NCBI RefSeq assembly: GCF_000472425.1
Contig: NZ_AXAI01000003.1
Span: 374,156-438,155, forward strand
Length of the DNA stretch: 64,000 nt
Reading direction: 5' to 3'
DNA from: Bradyrhizobium sp. Tv2a-2
GTDB taxonomy: Bacteria; Pseudomonadota; Alphaproteobacteria; Rhizobiales; Xanthobacteraceae
The translations under genes and the position numbers were made by a program. This document shows, one piece after another, positions 27,580-39,079 of the stretch; positions within the stretch are counted from its first letter, which is position 1, and each line of letters starts with the position of its first letter. The notes beneath the pieces were generated by a model, which was given only the letters and a program-made list of their open reading frames with translations, was not told the DNA's origin and ran no database searches.

Positions 27580-28803
27580 ATGAAGCGGGTTGTCATCACG
27601 GGGATGGGCATCGTCTCATCCATCGGAAACAACACCCAGGAAGTGCTTGCGAGCCTCCATGAGGCGAAATCGGGAATCTCGCGAGCCGAGAAATATGCCG
27701 AGCTCGGCTTTCGTTCGCAGGTGCAAGGTGCACCGACACTCGATCCGGGTGCCGTGATCGATCGTCGCGCGATGCGTTTCCTCGGCCAGGGCGCAGCCTG
27801 GAATCACATCGCCATGGAGCAGGCGATCCGGGACGCCGGGTTGGAGCCATCAGAGGTGTCCAACGAGCGCACAGGCATCATCATGGGCTCAGGCGGACCG
27901 TCCGCCCGTACCATCGTCGAAGCGGCCGACATCACCCGGACCAAGGGGCCGAGAAAGGTCGGGCCTTTTGCGGTGCCGAAGGCGATGTCGTCGACCGCCT
28001 CCGCCACGCTCGCCACCTGGTTCAAGATCAAGGGCGTCAATTATTCGATCTCGTCGGCCTGCGCGACCTCCAATCACTGCATCGGCAATGCCTATGAGAC
28101 CATCCAGATCGGCAAGCAGGACGTGATCTTTGCCGGCGGCTGCGAGGAACTCGACTGGACGCTGTCGGTCCTGTTCGACGCCATGGGGGCGATGTCCTCG
28201 AAATACAACGACACGCCGGCGACGGCCTCGCGCCCCTATGACATCAGCCGCGATGGGTTCGTGATCGCCGGCGGCGCGGGCGTGCTGGTGCTCGAAGAGC
28301 TCGAGTATGCGAAAGCGCGCGGCGCGCGCATCTATGGCGAAATCGTCGGTTACGGCGCGACCTCGGATGGCTACGACATGGTGGCGCCATCGGGTGAGGG
28401 CGCCGAGCGCTGCATGAAGATGGCGCTGTCGACCGTGAAGACCAGGATCGACTACATCAATCCGCATGCGACGTCGACGCCGGCAGGAGATCCGCCCGAG
28501 ATCGAGGCGATCCGCAAGGTGTTCGGCACCGGCGAGAAGTGCCCGCCGATCTCGGCCACGAAGGCGCTGACCGGCCATTCGCTCGGCGCCACCGGCGTGC
28601 AGGAGGCGATCTATTCCCTGCTGATGCTCAACAACGGCTTCATCTGCGAGAGCGCCCATATCACCGAGCTCGATCCCGTCTTTGCCGACATGCCGATCGT
28701 GCGCAAGCGCATCGACAACGCCAGGCTCGGCACCGTGCTGTCGAACTCCTTCGGTTTCGGCGGCACCAACGCCACGCTGGTCTTCAAGCGGCTGGATGCG
28801 TAA
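27580..28803 (+). CDS. fabB: beta-ketoacyl-ACP synthase I
   Basis: 407 aa condensing enzyme that elongates cis-3-decenoyl-ACP after FabA. The Cys-His-His triad is visible: Cys161 ([12 protein letters not shown]), His296 ([11 protein letters not shown]) and His333 ([12 protein letters not shown]), followed by the Gly-rich [29 protein letters not shown] is the family start. It follows fabA by 54 bases. FabA-FabB pairing marks the anaerobic-type unsaturated fatty acid pathway. Confidence 0.97.
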   Translation: MKRVVITGMGIVSSIGNNTQEVLASLHEAKSGISRAEKYAELGFRSQVQGAPTLDPGAVIDRRAMRFLGQGAAWNHIAMEQAIRDAGLEPSEVSNERTGIIMGSGGPSARTIVEAADITRTKGPRKVGPFAVPKAMSSTASATLATWFKIKGVNYSISSACATSNHCIGNAYETIQIGKQDVIFAGGCEELDWTLSVLFDAMGAMSSKYNDTPATASRPYDISRDGFVIAGGAGVLVLEELEYAKARGARIYGEIVGYGATSDGYDMVAPSGEGAERCMKMALSTVKTRIDYINPHATSTPAGDPPEIEAIRKVFGTGEKCPPISATKALTGHSLGATGVQEAIYSLLMLNNGFICESAHITELDPVFADMPIVRKRIDNARLGTVLSNSFGFGGTNATLVFKRLDA

Positions 28804-28837
28804 GCTTTATCTGCGAACACGACAGTCATATTACCGC

Positions 28838-28960
28838 CATGGCCGGGCTCGTCCCGGCCATCCACGTCTTGAAGTGCGGAATGCTGGTCGCGTGGATGCC
28901 CGGGCCTTCGCTTCGCCGGAGGGGCTTCGGCCCCGCGAACGCCTCAAACCCGGGCATGAC
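28838..28960. repeat. CCGGGC/GTCCCGGCC palindromic repeat inside the fab operon
   Basis: CATGGCCGGGCTCGTCCCGGCCATCCACG is followed by GCGTGGATGCCCGGGCCTTCGCTTCGCCGGAGGGGCTTCGGCCCCG and CCCGGGCATGAC. The outer arms can pair (ATCCACG with CGTGGAT). It forms the fabB-fabI spacer. Confidence 0.8.
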
Positions 28961-28974
28961 GAAGGAGAGGGACG

Positions 28975-29775
28975 ATGCAGGGTTTGATGCAAGGCAAGCG
29001 TGGCCTCATCATGGGCATTGCCAACGATCATTCGATCGCCTGGGGCATTGCCAGGACGCTCGGCGCTCATGGCGCGGAGATGGCTTTCACCTATCAGGGC
29101 GACGCGCAGGCCAAGCGGTTGAAGCCGCTGGCACGAGAGCTCGGCTCCGACCTCGTGCTGCCCTGCGATGTCGAGGATACCGCGAGTGTCGATGCCGTCT
29201 TCGCGGCGCTGCGCGAGAAATGGAGCCGGCTCGATTTTCTCGTCCACGCCATCGGCTTCACCGACAAGAACGAGCTGCGCGGCCGCTATGCCGATACCAC
29301 GCGGGACAATTTCTCGCGCACCATGCTGATCTCGTGCTTCTCGTTCACGGAAGTTGCCAAGCGCGCCGCCGAACTGATGACAGGCGGCAGCGGCTCCATG
29401 ATCACGCTGACCTACGGTGCCTCGCAGCGGGCGATGCCGAACTACAACGTCATGGGCGTCGCCAAGGCGGGGCTGGAAGCCTCAGTGCGCTACCTCGCCT
29501 CCGATTTCGGCTGCCAGGGCATTCGCGTCAACGCGATCTCGGCCGGTCCGGTGCGGACGCTCGCCGGATCGGTGATCGGCGATTCACGTGCCATGTTCGC
29601 CTTCCAGCAAAAGCATTCGCCGCTCGGGCGTGGCGTCACACTGGACGAACTCGGTGGCTCAGCGCTGTATCTGTTGTCCGATCTCTCCGGTGGCGTGACC
29701 GGCGAGGTGCATTACGTCGACAGCGGCTTCAACATCATCTTGCAGCCGCGCCCGGACCATCTCGAAGGCGAGTGA
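28975..29775 (+). CDS. fabI: enoyl-ACP reductase (NADH)
   Basis: 266 aa SDR-type enoyl reductase catalysing the last step of each fatty acid elongation cycle. RGLIMGIANDHSIAWGIARTLGAHGAEMAFTYQGDA is the FabI-type nucleotide site. The catalytic pair is Tyr157 and Lys164 in YNVMGVAKAGLEASVRYLASDFG. ISAGPVRTLAGS is the substrate-loop region bound by triclosan in homologues. GGAGAGGG precedes ATG 28975. It is separated from fabB by a repeat-bearing spacer but probably co-transcribed. Confidence 0.95.
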   Translation: MQGLMQGKRGLIMGIANDHSIAWGIARTLGAHGAEMAFTYQGDAQAKRLKPLARELGSDLVLPCDVEDTASVDAVFAALREKWSRLDFLVHAIGFTDKNELRGRYADTTRDNFSRTMLISCFSFTEVAKRAAELMTGGSGSMITLTYGASQRAMPNYNVMGVAKAGLEASVRYLASDFGCQGIRVNAISAGPVRTLAGSVIGDSRAMFAFQQKHSPLGRGVTLDELGGSALYLLSDLSGGVTGEVHYVDSGFNIILQPRPDHLEGE

Positions 29776-29794
29776 GTTTGGCGCGCTTTGCGCA

Positions 29795-30655
29795 TTACTC
29801 CTTGAGATAGCCAGGCAGTTCCTTGTCGAGCAGTGCTGCGACCAGCGCGCGGGTCCTTTCGCGAAGGGTCGCACTGCTTGAAGCGGTTTCCGGTGGGTCG
29901 GGAAAGAGCGAAGTGTCCAGCCTGGTCAACGGGTCCTCGGTCAGCCTGAGGCTATCGGCAAAATGGGTCCCGAAATTCGCAAACGGATGGTTGATCGCCT
30001 CGTATGTCTTGCCGTCGAGGATCAGGATCCAGATGTTTGCGAACAGATGCGTGTGTCTGAGCACCGATCCGATGCCCTGGTCGTAGGTGCCGATGCCATC
30101 GAGCGTCATGTGCGTGCCGGGAAGCTCGCCCTTGGAACGGGTCACGACAAGATAGCGCTCGCAATTCGCATTTGACGTGATGTTCTTGACGATCGTCGGC
30201 AAACGCTCACTCGGGTCGGGAATGAATCTGGATTTCGGATTGTAGAACGGGTCGAACGCGCCGGTGGGATAGCTGATTCCCCGGACCGTGGGATCGGAGC
30301 CGGTTGCGGCTCGCACCCGCGCGAGCACCAGATCGTCGAGCCCCCAACCCGCGACCGGAACTACACTCTCCTTGTTCTCAAAGACCGTGATGCCGAAATG
30401 CTGCACGGCAAACTGGTCGCCGAGCGCCGAAATCACGCCAAGCCTGCAGGGACCGGTTTGCGCCACGTCATGTTGCGTCGCTGCGGCCTTGGACTTGGGC
30501 GCAGGCTTCTTCGCAACGGGCTTGTGCGCGACTGGCGTATTGGCGGGAGGCTTGTTGGCGGCTGCGGGAGCATTCGCCGGTGATGGGGATTGTGCCCGGC
30601 CGGCCGGAACGAGGCACGACAACAGGATCGTGGCGACGACGAAACGACGTAACAT
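29795..30655 (-). CDS. exported protein of unknown function
   Basis: 286 aa from ATG 30655. A signal peptide (MLRRFVVATILLSCLVPAGRAQ) is followed by an Ala/Pro/Lys linker of about 45 residues (AAANKPPANTPVAHKPVAKKPAPKSKAAA) and then a compact domain. I do not recognise that domain. It opens CRLGVISALGDQFAVQHFGITVFENKE and contains CERYLVVTRSKGELPGTHMTLDGIGTY, NIWILILDGKTYEAI and two cysteines that could form a disulfide. It is likely periplasmic or outer-membrane. Convergent with fabI, 19 bases between stops. Confidence 0.7.
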   Translation of the reverse strand: MLRRFVVATILLSCLVPAGRAQSPSPANAPAAANKPPANTPVAHKPVAKKPAPKSKAAATQHDVAQTGPCRLGVISALGDQFAVQHFGITVFENKESVVPVAGWGLDDLVLARVRAATGSDPTVRGISYPTGAFDPFYNPKSRFIPDPSERLPTIVKNITSNANCERYLVVTRSKGELPGTHMTLDGIGTYDQGIGSVLRHTHLFANIWILILDGKTYEAINHPFANFGTHFADSLRLTEDPLTRLDTSLFPDPPETASSSATLRERTRALVAALLDKELPGYLKE

Positions 30656-30782
30656 GACTGACAAACGAAAGTTGAGGAAACGACGAAACAAAGCTAAAGC
30701 GAGAGCCGTCCGCGCGCAAGCTGATGCGGCATGTGTCCTCCGCTTTTGCGGAGGATGACCATGCGTGGTTGTGGGAGGAGGC

Positions 30783-31379
30783 TTAGCCTGCCGCGATCTT
30801 CTCCGCCCGCTGGAAGGCGGGGCGCGAGACGCAGCGGGCGATGTAGGCGTCGAAGGTTGGGCGCGACGGCACCATCTTGAACAGCCGCACGGAGAAATTC
30901 AGCGCCGAGCCGATTGCGATATCGGCAGCCGAGAACTGCTCGCCGAGGATCCAGGGGCCCTTTTCCAGCGCAACGTCGAGCACGTCGAACACCCGTTGGG
31001 CATCGCCCCAGCCGGCGGAAACCGGATTCATCTCCAGCTTGGTTGCGATCTGTACCATCGCGGGCTCGATGCAGCCGGGCGCGAAGAACAGCCATTGCAG
31101 ATATTTCGCGCGCAGGGGATCGCTGAGTGGCGGCGCCAGTTTCGCGTCGGGACAACGTTCGGCGACATAGGCGCAGATCGCGGCGGATTCCGCGAGCGTG
31201 GCCTCGCCATCCTTCAGCGCCGGCACCTTGCCCATCGGATTGATCGCGAGGTATTCCGCGCGCCTTTGCGCACCGGTCGAAATGTCGGTCAGGACCCGAT
31301 CGTAGGGCTTGCCCGTCTCCTCCATCAGCCAAAGCGCCGAGAACGAGCGCGAGCGCGGCGACCAGTAGAGTTGCATCAT
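30783..31379 (-). CDS. glutathione S-transferase family protein
   Basis: 198 aa. The thioredoxin-like N-terminal domain begins MMQLYWSPRSRSFSALWLMEETG, with Ser in the activating position; NPMGKVPALKDGEATLAESAAICAYVA carries the cis-Pro and glutathione gamma-glutamyl site. The alpha-helical C-terminal domain follows (LGEQFSAADIAIGSALN). The ATG at 31379 overlaps the stop of the GNAT gene as ATGA. Substrate unknown; detoxification or a catabolic isomerase are both possible. Confidence 0.9.
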   Translation of the reverse strand: MMQLYWSPRSRSFSALWLMEETGKPYDRVLTDISTGAQRRAEYLAINPMGKVPALKDGEATLAESAAICAYVAERCPDAKLAPPLSDPLRAKYLQWLFFAPGCIEPAMVQIATKLEMNPVSAGWGDAQRVFDVLDVALEKGPWILGEQFSAADIAIGSALNFSVRLFKMVPSRPTFDAYIARCVSRPAFQRAEKIAAG

Positions 31380-31834
31380 GACGTGTTTCCCCTCTTCCAT
31401 CGATAATGCTTCATCACGAAGCCGGTCATCGGCTCGACCTGCTCCTCTTCGAACACAAAACCCTGACGCTCATACCAGCGCCATGCCTTTTCGTTTTCGC
31501 GCACGCAGCGCAGGAAAATTTCGGCCGGCAGTTGCGTTCGCGTGAAGGCGAGCAACTGCCGGCCCAGCGAGCGTCCCTGCCAGGCGGGCGCGACGAACAG
31601 CTGGTCGAGATAGAGCTTTGGCACATGAAGCGCCAGCATGGCCGCGAGCGCACCATTGTCATCTGCGACAAAAAGCGTCCAGCCCTTCTCGATCTCCTGC
31701 GGCACGCGTGCGCGTAATTTTGCCAGAAGGAAGTTGCTCGCCTCCTCGAGACCGGTGGAGACCCAGCCTTCCATCCAGACGCGGGCGATCTCGTCATATT
31801 CCTCTGCACGGGCGGGTCGGATCACTGCGTTCAT
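31376..31834 (-). CDS. GNAT-family N-acetyltransferase
   Basis: 152 aa single-domain GNAT. MNAVIRPARAEEYDEIARVWMEGW opens the fold; LYLDQLFVAPAWQGRSLGRQLLAFTR includes motif A (acetyl-CoA pyrophosphate loop, Q/RxxGxG/R variant), and NEKAWRWYERQGFVFEEEQ is motif B. The acceptor is unknown. It is translationally coupled to the downstream GST gene. Confidence 0.88.
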   Translation of the reverse strand: MNAVIRPARAEEYDEIARVWMEGWVSTGLEEASNFLLAKLRARVPQEIEKGWTLFVADDNGALAAMLALHVPKLYLDQLFVAPAWQGRSLGRQLLAFTRTQLPAEIFLRCVRENEKAWRWYERQGFVFEEEQVEPMTGFVMKHYRWKRGNTS

Positions 31835-34307
<2,473 letters not shown>

Positions 34308-34354
34308 CCGCGGGAGGCGTCGCCTCAGAACGCGGCGCTTACCGAGACAAAACA

Positions 34355-34387
34355 AAAGGGCGGCTGAAAAGCCGCCCTTTCTCTTTT
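34355..34387 (+). terminator. intrinsic terminator of katG
   Basis: The 10-bp stem AAAGGGCGGC / GCCGCCCTTT with loop TGAAAA is followed by CTCTTTT. It lies 48 bases after the katG stop. Confidence 0.92.
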
Positions 34388-34394
34388 CGCTAAG

Positions 34395-34591
34395 GCATGA
34401 TCCGGAAAAGTGTGTAGCAGTTTTCCGAAAAGATCATGCTCAATCGAAGGCCTGAAGCGCGATGACGATTCAACTGAATCTCATCGCGATTTAAAGCATG
34501 ATCCGGAAAAGTGTGTAGCGGTTTTCCGAAAAGATCATGCTCAATCAAAGGCCCGAAGCGCGATGACGATTCAACTGAATCTCAGCGCGCT
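34395..34591. repeat. tandem 101-bp duplication of the GCATGATCCGGAAAA repeat
   Basis: Copy 1 (34395-34495) and copy 2 (34496-34591, slightly shorter) share nearly all bases. Each starts with an imperfect palindrome (GCATGATCCGGAAAA ... TTTTCCGAAAAGATCATGC) followed by GAAGCGCGATGACGATTCAACTGAATCTCA. The unit resembles a dispersed element common in Bradyrhizobium intergenic DNA. It ends just before the pnp stop codon. Confidence 0.9.
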
Positions 34592-34604
34592 TCAGTCGGA
34601 AGCC

Positions 34605-36779
34605 TTACTCGCCGGCGGCTTCGCGCGGCGCCGGGGCGTCGCCCTTCTGCTTGTCCTCGGCCTTCTGCTTGGCCTCGAGGTCCTCGCCGGTGGTCTGGTC
34701 GACCGCTCGCATCGACAACCGGGTCTTGCCGCGATCGTCGAAGCCGAGCAGCTTGACCTTGACCTTGTCGCCTTCCTTGACGACGTCGCTCGTCTTCTGC
34801 ACTCGGTTGGCCGCGAGCTGGCTGATATGGACCAGGCCGTCCTTGGAACCGAAGAAGTTCACGAAGGCGCCAAATTCCATCACCTTGACCACGGTGCCCT
34901 CGTAGATCTGGCCGACTTCCGGCTCCGAGGTGATCGACTTGATCCACTTGATGGCGGCCTTCATGGCGTCGCCGTCGTTGGAGGCGACCTTCACGGTGCC
35001 GTCGTCCTCGATGTTGATCTTGGCGCCGGTCTTTTCGACGATCTCGCGGATCACCTTGCCGCCGGTGCCGATCACTTCGCGGATCTTGTCGGTCGGGATC
35101 TTGAAGGTCTCGATGCGCGGCGCGTATTCGCCAAGCTCGGCACGCGCGGCGGTCAGCGCCTTGGACATCTCGCCCAGGATGTGCAGGCGACCGTCGCGGG
35201 CCTGACCGAGCGCAACCTTCATGATCTCTTCGGTGATGCCCTCGATCTTGATGTCCATCTGCAGCGAGGTGATGCCACCTTCGGTGCCGGCGACCTTGAA
35301 GTCCATGTCGCCGAGATGGTCCTCATCGCCAAGGATGTCGGAAAGTACCGCGTAGCGGCTGTCTTCGAGGATCAGGCCCATGGCGATGCCCGCGGTCGGC
35401 CGCTTCAGCGGCACGCCGGCGTCCATCAGCGCGAGCGAGGAGCCGCAGACGGTCGCCATCGACGACGAGCCGTTGGACTCGGTGATCTCCGACACCACGC
35501 GAATGGTGTAGGGGAACTCGTGATGCGGCGGCAGCACCGGGTGGATGGCACGCCACGCGAGCTTGCCATGGCCGATCTCGCGCCGCTTGGTGCCGCCGAG
35601 ACGGCCGGTCTCGCCGACCGAGAAGGGCGGGAAGTTGTAGTGCAGCAGGAACGTTTCCTTGTACGTTCCCGACAGCGCGTCGACATACTGCTCGTCCTCG
35701 CCGGTACCGAGCGTGGTAACGACCAGCGCCTGAGTCTCGCCGCGGGTGAACAGCGCCGAACCGTGGGCGCGCGGCAGCACGCCGACCTCGCAGACGATGT
35801 TGCGCACGGTCTTGACGTCACGGCCGTCGATGCGGCGGCCGGTGTCGAGGATGTTCCAGCGGACGATCTTGGCTTCGAGCGCCTTGAAGACGTCGGCGAC
35901 GCGCAGCTTCTCAAACCGCGGCTCCTGCCCTTCCGGGAAGAAGTGCGCCATCACCTTTTCCTTGGCGGCGCCGACGGCGGCGTAGCGCTCCTGCTTCACC
36001 GGAATGGCGTAGGCCGAACGCAGCTCCTGCTCGATCAGCCCGAGCATCTCCTTCTCGATCGCGCTGTCGTCGATCGCCTTGACCTCGAGCGGCTCCTTGG
36101 CGGCCTTCTCGGCGAGGTCGATGATCGCGTTGATCACCGGCTGGAAGTGGCGATGACCGAACATCACCGCGCCCAGCATGATTTCCTCGTTGAGCTCCTT
36201 GGCTTCCGATTCCACCATCAGCACGGCGTCGGCGGTGCCGGCGACGACCAGATCGAGCTGGGTCTCGGTCATCTCGTCGAGCGTCGGGTTGAGCACATAT
36301 TCGTCGTTGACGAAGCCGACGCGGGCGGCGCCGATCGGGCCCTTGAACGGCACACCCGACAGCGTCAGCGCGGCGGACGCCGCGACCATCGCGACCATGT
36401 CGGGATCGTTTTCCATGTCATGGGAGAGGGTGGTGACGATCACCTGGGTCTCATTGCGCCAGCCGTCGACGAACAGCGGACGGATCGGACGGTCGATCAG
36501 GCGGGAAACCAGGGTTTCCTTTTCGGTGGGGCGGCCTTCGCGCTTGAAATAGCCGCCGGGAATGCGGCCCGCGGCATAGGCTTTTTCCTGATAGTCGACG
36601 GTCAGGGGAAGGAAATCGACGCCCTCGCGCGGGGTCTTGGCGGCGACGACGGTGGCGAGCACGACGGTCTCGCCATAGCTCGCGAGCACCGCGCCATTGG
36701 CCTGGCGTGCGACCTTTCCGGTCTCCAGCTTGAGCGGACGCCCGCCCCAATCGATCTCAACTTTATGGATATTAAACAT
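34605..36779 (-). CDS. pnp: polyribonucleotide nucleotidyltransferase (PNPase)
   Basis: 724 aa phosphorolytic 3'-5' exoribonuclease of the degradosome. Two RNase PH domains flank an alpha-helical domain; the phosphate-binding [17 protein letters not shown] and catalytic Asp region ([19 protein letters not shown]) are in the second. A KH domain ([34 protein letters not shown]) and an S1 domain ([34 protein letters not shown]) close the protein. Last gene of the rimP-to-pnp block; a long hairpin sits in its leader. Confidence 0.98.
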   Translation of the reverse strand: MFNIHKVEIDWGGRPLKLETGKVARQANGAVLASYGETVVLATVVAAKTPREGVDFLPLTVDYQEKAYAAGRIPGGYFKREGRPTEKETLVSRLIDRPIRPLFVDGWRNETQVIVTTLSHDMENDPDMVAMVAASAALTLSGVPFKGPIGAARVGFVNDEYVLNPTLDEMTETQLDLVVAGTADAVLMVESEAKELNEEIMLGAVMFGHRHFQPVINAIIDLAEKAAKEPLEVKAIDDSAIEKEMLGLIEQELRSAYAIPVKQERYAAVGAAKEKVMAHFFPEGQEPRFEKLRVADVFKALEAKIVRWNILDTGRRIDGRDVKTVRNIVCEVGVLPRAHGSALFTRGETQALVVTTLGTGEDEQYVDALSGTYKETFLLHYNFPPFSVGETGRLGGTKRREIGHGKLAWRAIHPVLPPHHEFPYTIRVVSEITESNGSSSMATVCGSSLALMDAGVPLKRPTAGIAMGLILEDSRYAVLSDILGDEDHLGDMDFKVAGTEGGITSLQMDIKIEGITEEIMKVALGQARDGRLHILGEMSKALTAARAELGEYAPRIETFKIPTDKIREVIGTGGKVIREIVEKTGAKINIEDDGTVKVASNDGDAMKAAIKWIKSITSEPEVGQIYEGTVVKVMEFGAFVNFFGSKDGLVHISQLAANRVQKTSDVVKEGDKVKVKLLGFDDRGKTRLSMRAVDQTTGEDLEAKQKAEDKQKGDAPAPREAAGE

Positions 36780-36845
36780 TGCGGTCTTCTTTCATGGTTT
36801 CCGAAAGAACGGCCGCTCCAAAACACAAAAACCATGCGCAAGACG

Positions 36846-36879
36846 GCCGGACGCTGATCGCAAAAGATCAGCGTCCGGC
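36846..36879 (-). promoter_or_regulatory. long perfect hairpin in the pnp mRNA leader (candidate RNase III/PNPase autoregulation site)
   Basis: GCCGGACGCTGATC and GATCAGCGTCCGGC form a 14-bp uninterrupted stem with a six-base loop, 67 bases upstream of the pnp ATG. There is no T-tract directly after it in the direction of pnp. In E. coli, RNase III cuts a leader hairpin at this location and PNPase then destroys its own mRNA; the position invites the same reading here. Confidence 0.6.
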
Positions 36880-37080
36880 GATCCTGCCATGGTTGTTATC
36901 TTTCGGATGGCGACCATCCTTATCGTTATCACGGGCACCTTGCCCGTTGCGTCCAGCGGCCGGATTGCTGCTGGGCGCTCTGGTTGGGCATGCCGGAACC
37001 CTCTCCATCGAGGCCTCCCGATCATGCCCTTGGCATGATGAACGCCGCGAGGGCCATTCCCGGACCCCGAAGCGTCATGC

Positions 37081-37106
37081 AAAAACGCGCGCAACCTTGC
37101 GCGCGT
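37081..37106 (-). terminator. intrinsic terminator after rpsO
   Basis: On the minus strand the stem ACGCGCGCAA / TTGCGCGCGT with loop GG is followed by a run of T, 17 bases after the rpsO stop codon. Complete 10-bp stem. Confidence 0.95.
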
Positions 37107-37122
37107 GTACTTCATAAAAAGC

Positions 37123-37392
37123 TCAACGACGAATGTTGTGCTTCTCAAGCAGCGCCTTGTAGCGCGCCTCGTCCGTCCTGCGGAGATAATCGAGGAGCGA
37201 GCGGCGGGTGGAGACGAGCTTCAACAAGCCCCGGCGCGAATGGTTGTCCTTCACGTGGGTCTTGAAATGTTCGGTCAGGTTGTTGATGCGCTCCGACAGG
37301 ATCGCGACCTGAACCTCCGGCGAGCCCGTGTCGCCGGCCTTGTTGGCACTTCCCTTGATGACTTCCGCTTTGCGTTCGGCGGTAATCGACAT
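37123..37392 (-). CDS. rpsO: 30S ribosomal protein S15
   Basis: 89 aa, the standard length. [30 protein letters not shown] begins at ATG 37392, and [34 protein letters not shown] is the 16S rRNA-binding core with the conserved His/Asp/Ser residues. S15 nucleates the central domain of the 30S subunit. It starts two bases after the truB stop and is followed by its own terminator, so it can be read with truB or pass through to pnp. Confidence 0.98.
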   Translation of the reverse strand: MSITAERKAEVIKGSANKAGDTGSPEVQVAILSERINNLTEHFKTHVKDNHSRRGLLKLVSTRRSLLDYLRRTDEARYKALLEKHNIRR

Positions 37393-37394
37393 CG

Positions 37395-38510
37395 TCAAAC
37401 TCTCTCGTTGCGGCCGGAACTGGCTGTCAGCCCGGTCAGGTTGAACACACGCTTGGGGATGAGTTCGCCATTGCCAATTTCGGCAAGCGCGAGAAGCCGG
37501 CCTGCCACCGTGACATAGACTGTGCCGCTACTATTGGGCGCATCCCGTCCGCGCAACAAAACGGCTTGGCCTCTGTGAAGCCTTGCCGCATCAGCCCGTG
37601 TGACGGCCAGTGCCGGGATGTCGTCCAGCGCGGTCTCAACGGGCAAAAGCGCGTCGGCGAGGCTTCCCTCGCCCGACGCGGCTCTATTGCATAAAGCCTC
37701 CAACTGTTCCAGCGGAATCATGTCGTTTTCGCCGAAAGGCCCGACCAGGGTCCGCCTGAGCGCCGAGATATGGCCGAAACAGCCCAGAATCCGGCCGATA
37801 TCGCGGGCCAGCGCCCGGACATAGGTTCCCTTGCCGCACTCGGCCTCGAACAGGGAATGGTCATTGTCTGGTTGATCCAACAAGGTTAATTGGTGAATCT
37901 CCACGGGACGGGGCGCCAGTTCCACAACCTCGCCGTCGCGCGCGAGGTCATAGGCGCGTTCGCCTTGGACCTTGATCGCGGAATAGCGGGGCGGGGTCTG
38001 CTCGATAAGGCCGGTGAACTGCGGAAGCAGCGCACGAATCGCCTCCGCCGTCGGCCTGTTCTCGCTGGTCTTCACCACCTGGCCCTCGGTGTCGTCGGTG
38101 TCGCGCTCCTCGCCCCAGCGCACGGTGAAGCGGTAGCGCTTGCGGCCGTCCATCACGAAAGGAACGGTCTTGGTGGCTTCGCCAAGCGCGATCGGCAGGC
38201 CGCCGGAGGCGAGCGGATCGAGGGTGCCGGCATGGCCGGCGCGCTTGGCCGAGAACAGCCGCTTCACCACGGCGACGGCCTGCGTCGAGGTCATGCCGAT
38301 CGGCTTGTCAAGCACGACCCAGCCGTGGATGTCGCGCTTGTCGCGACGCGGCTGATTGTTCCTCTGCTGTTTGCCAGCGCGCGGGTCATTGTTGCCGCGC
38401 GGCTCGTCGCGGCGCGCATCGACAAAAATATTCTCGTCGCTGCGTGAATCAGCCGGCGTTTGCGCGCCGACCGCGCGCTCTGCCGGGCTCTTGGCCGGGG
38501 TCACGTTCAT
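37395..38510 (-). CDS. truB: tRNA pseudouridine-55 synthase TruB with basic N-terminal extension
   Basis: 371 aa. It forms pseudouridine 55 in the T-loop of tRNAs. The catalytic Asp is in [29 protein letters not shown] opens the catalytic domain at residue 62, and [19 protein letters not shown] and [12 protein letters not shown] follow. The 61 residues before it are Arg/Asn/Asp/Lys-rich and absent from E. coli TruB. The ATG overlaps the rbfA stop as ATGA, which supports this long start. Confidence 0.96.
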   Translation of the reverse strand: MNVTPAKSPAERAVGAQTPADSRSDENIFVDARRDEPRGNNDPRAGKQQRNNQPRRDKRDIHGWVVLDKPIGMTSTQAVAVVKRLFSAKRAGHAGTLDPLASGGLPIALGEATKTVPFVMDGRKRYRFTVRWGEERDTDDTEGQVVKTSENRPTAEAIRALLPQFTGLIEQTPPRYSAIKVQGERAYDLARDGEVVELAPRPVEIHQLTLLDQPDNDHSLFEAECGKGTYVRALARDIGRILGCFGHISALRRTLVGPFGENDMIPLEQLEALCNRAASGEGSLADALLPVETALDDIPALAVTRADAARLHRGQAVLLRGRDAPNSSGTVYVTVAGRLLALAEIGNGELIPKRVFNLTGLTASSGRNERV

Positions 38511-38926
38511 TGATCTTCGTCCGAATCGGGTGCGAGGTCTCTTTGCACCGCAGGCGTTCGCAGTAATTTCTCGATACGTTCCGCTTCGTCGAATCGGTCG
38601 TCGACGCGAAAGCGGACATCGGGAGCAAATTTTAAGTTAACGCGCCGAGCAATCTCGCCACGCAGGAATTTCTTGTTGCGGTCGAGCGCCGCGAGCACGG
38701 TGTCCGTGTCGCGTCCGCCGAGTGGCATCACGTAGATTGTTGCAAGCTTGAGATCCGGGGACATCCGAACCTCGGGTATCGTAATGATGTGACCCTCAAG
38801 GTCGGGATCATGAGCGCTACCGTGCAGAAGAATATCGGCAACAGCGTGGCGCACGGCTTCGCCTACGCGCAGCTGGCGTTGCGAGCCGCCGGGCGCAGAG
38901 CCTTTTTTCTGGTGAGCACGAGGCAT
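38507..38926 (-). CDS. rbfA: 30S ribosome-binding factor A
   Basis: 139 aa KH-like protein needed for late 30S maturation and 17S processing, and for growth in the cold. [34 protein letters not shown] and [35 protein letters not shown] are the family blocks, including the AxG-like kink. Coupled to truB by a 4-base overlap, and 153 bases after infB with a hairpin between. Confidence 0.96.
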   Translation of the reverse strand: MPRAHQKKGSAPGGSQRQLRVGEAVRHAVADILLHGSAHDPDLEGHIITIPEVRMSPDLKLATIYVMPLGGRDTDTVLAALDRNKKFLRGEIARRVNLKFAPDVRFRVDDRFDEAERIEKLLRTPAVQRDLAPDSDEDQ

Positions 38927-39002
38927 TGTGTTCTCTCAAAGCCGAAACGCCCGCGCGTGATGCGGGCATCGACGTTTTTCTTTTCCAAAACAGCCAAAAC
39001 GT

Positions 39003-39029
39003 GCATGGCCGGAACAATTCCGGCCATGC
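39003..39029. promoter_or_regulatory. perfect hairpin in the infB-rbfA spacer
   Basis: GCATGGCCGGAA / TTCCGGCCATGC is a 12-bp stem with a three-base loop, about 50 bases after the infB stop in the direction of transcription. It is followed on the minus strand by a T-rich stretch (ACGTTTTGGCTGTTTTGG), so it may be a partial terminator or a processing site that sets rbfA-truB levels. Confidence 0.6.
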
Positions 39030-39079
39030 CGACGTCATTCAGTTCGCAAAAAACCTCAGGCGCTTCGTAAGATTTGGAC

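Larger units (their letters stand above)
36780..37122. other. 343-base rpsO-pnp spacer
   Basis: This contains, from right to left as transcribed: the rpsO terminator (37081-37106), an imperfect hairpin-rich stretch including ACGGGCA/TGCCCGT (36931-36947), and the perfect 14-bp hairpin at 36846-36879 before pnp. No open frame of note. A pnp promoter probably lies between the terminator and the hairpin. Confidence 0.6.

Noticed and set aside
34410..36857. 815-codon open frame on the plus strand antisense to pnp
   Set aside because: Shadow of pnp in GC-rich DNA: its product is Asp/His/Gly-rich with no known domain, while pnp on the other strand is fully conserved.
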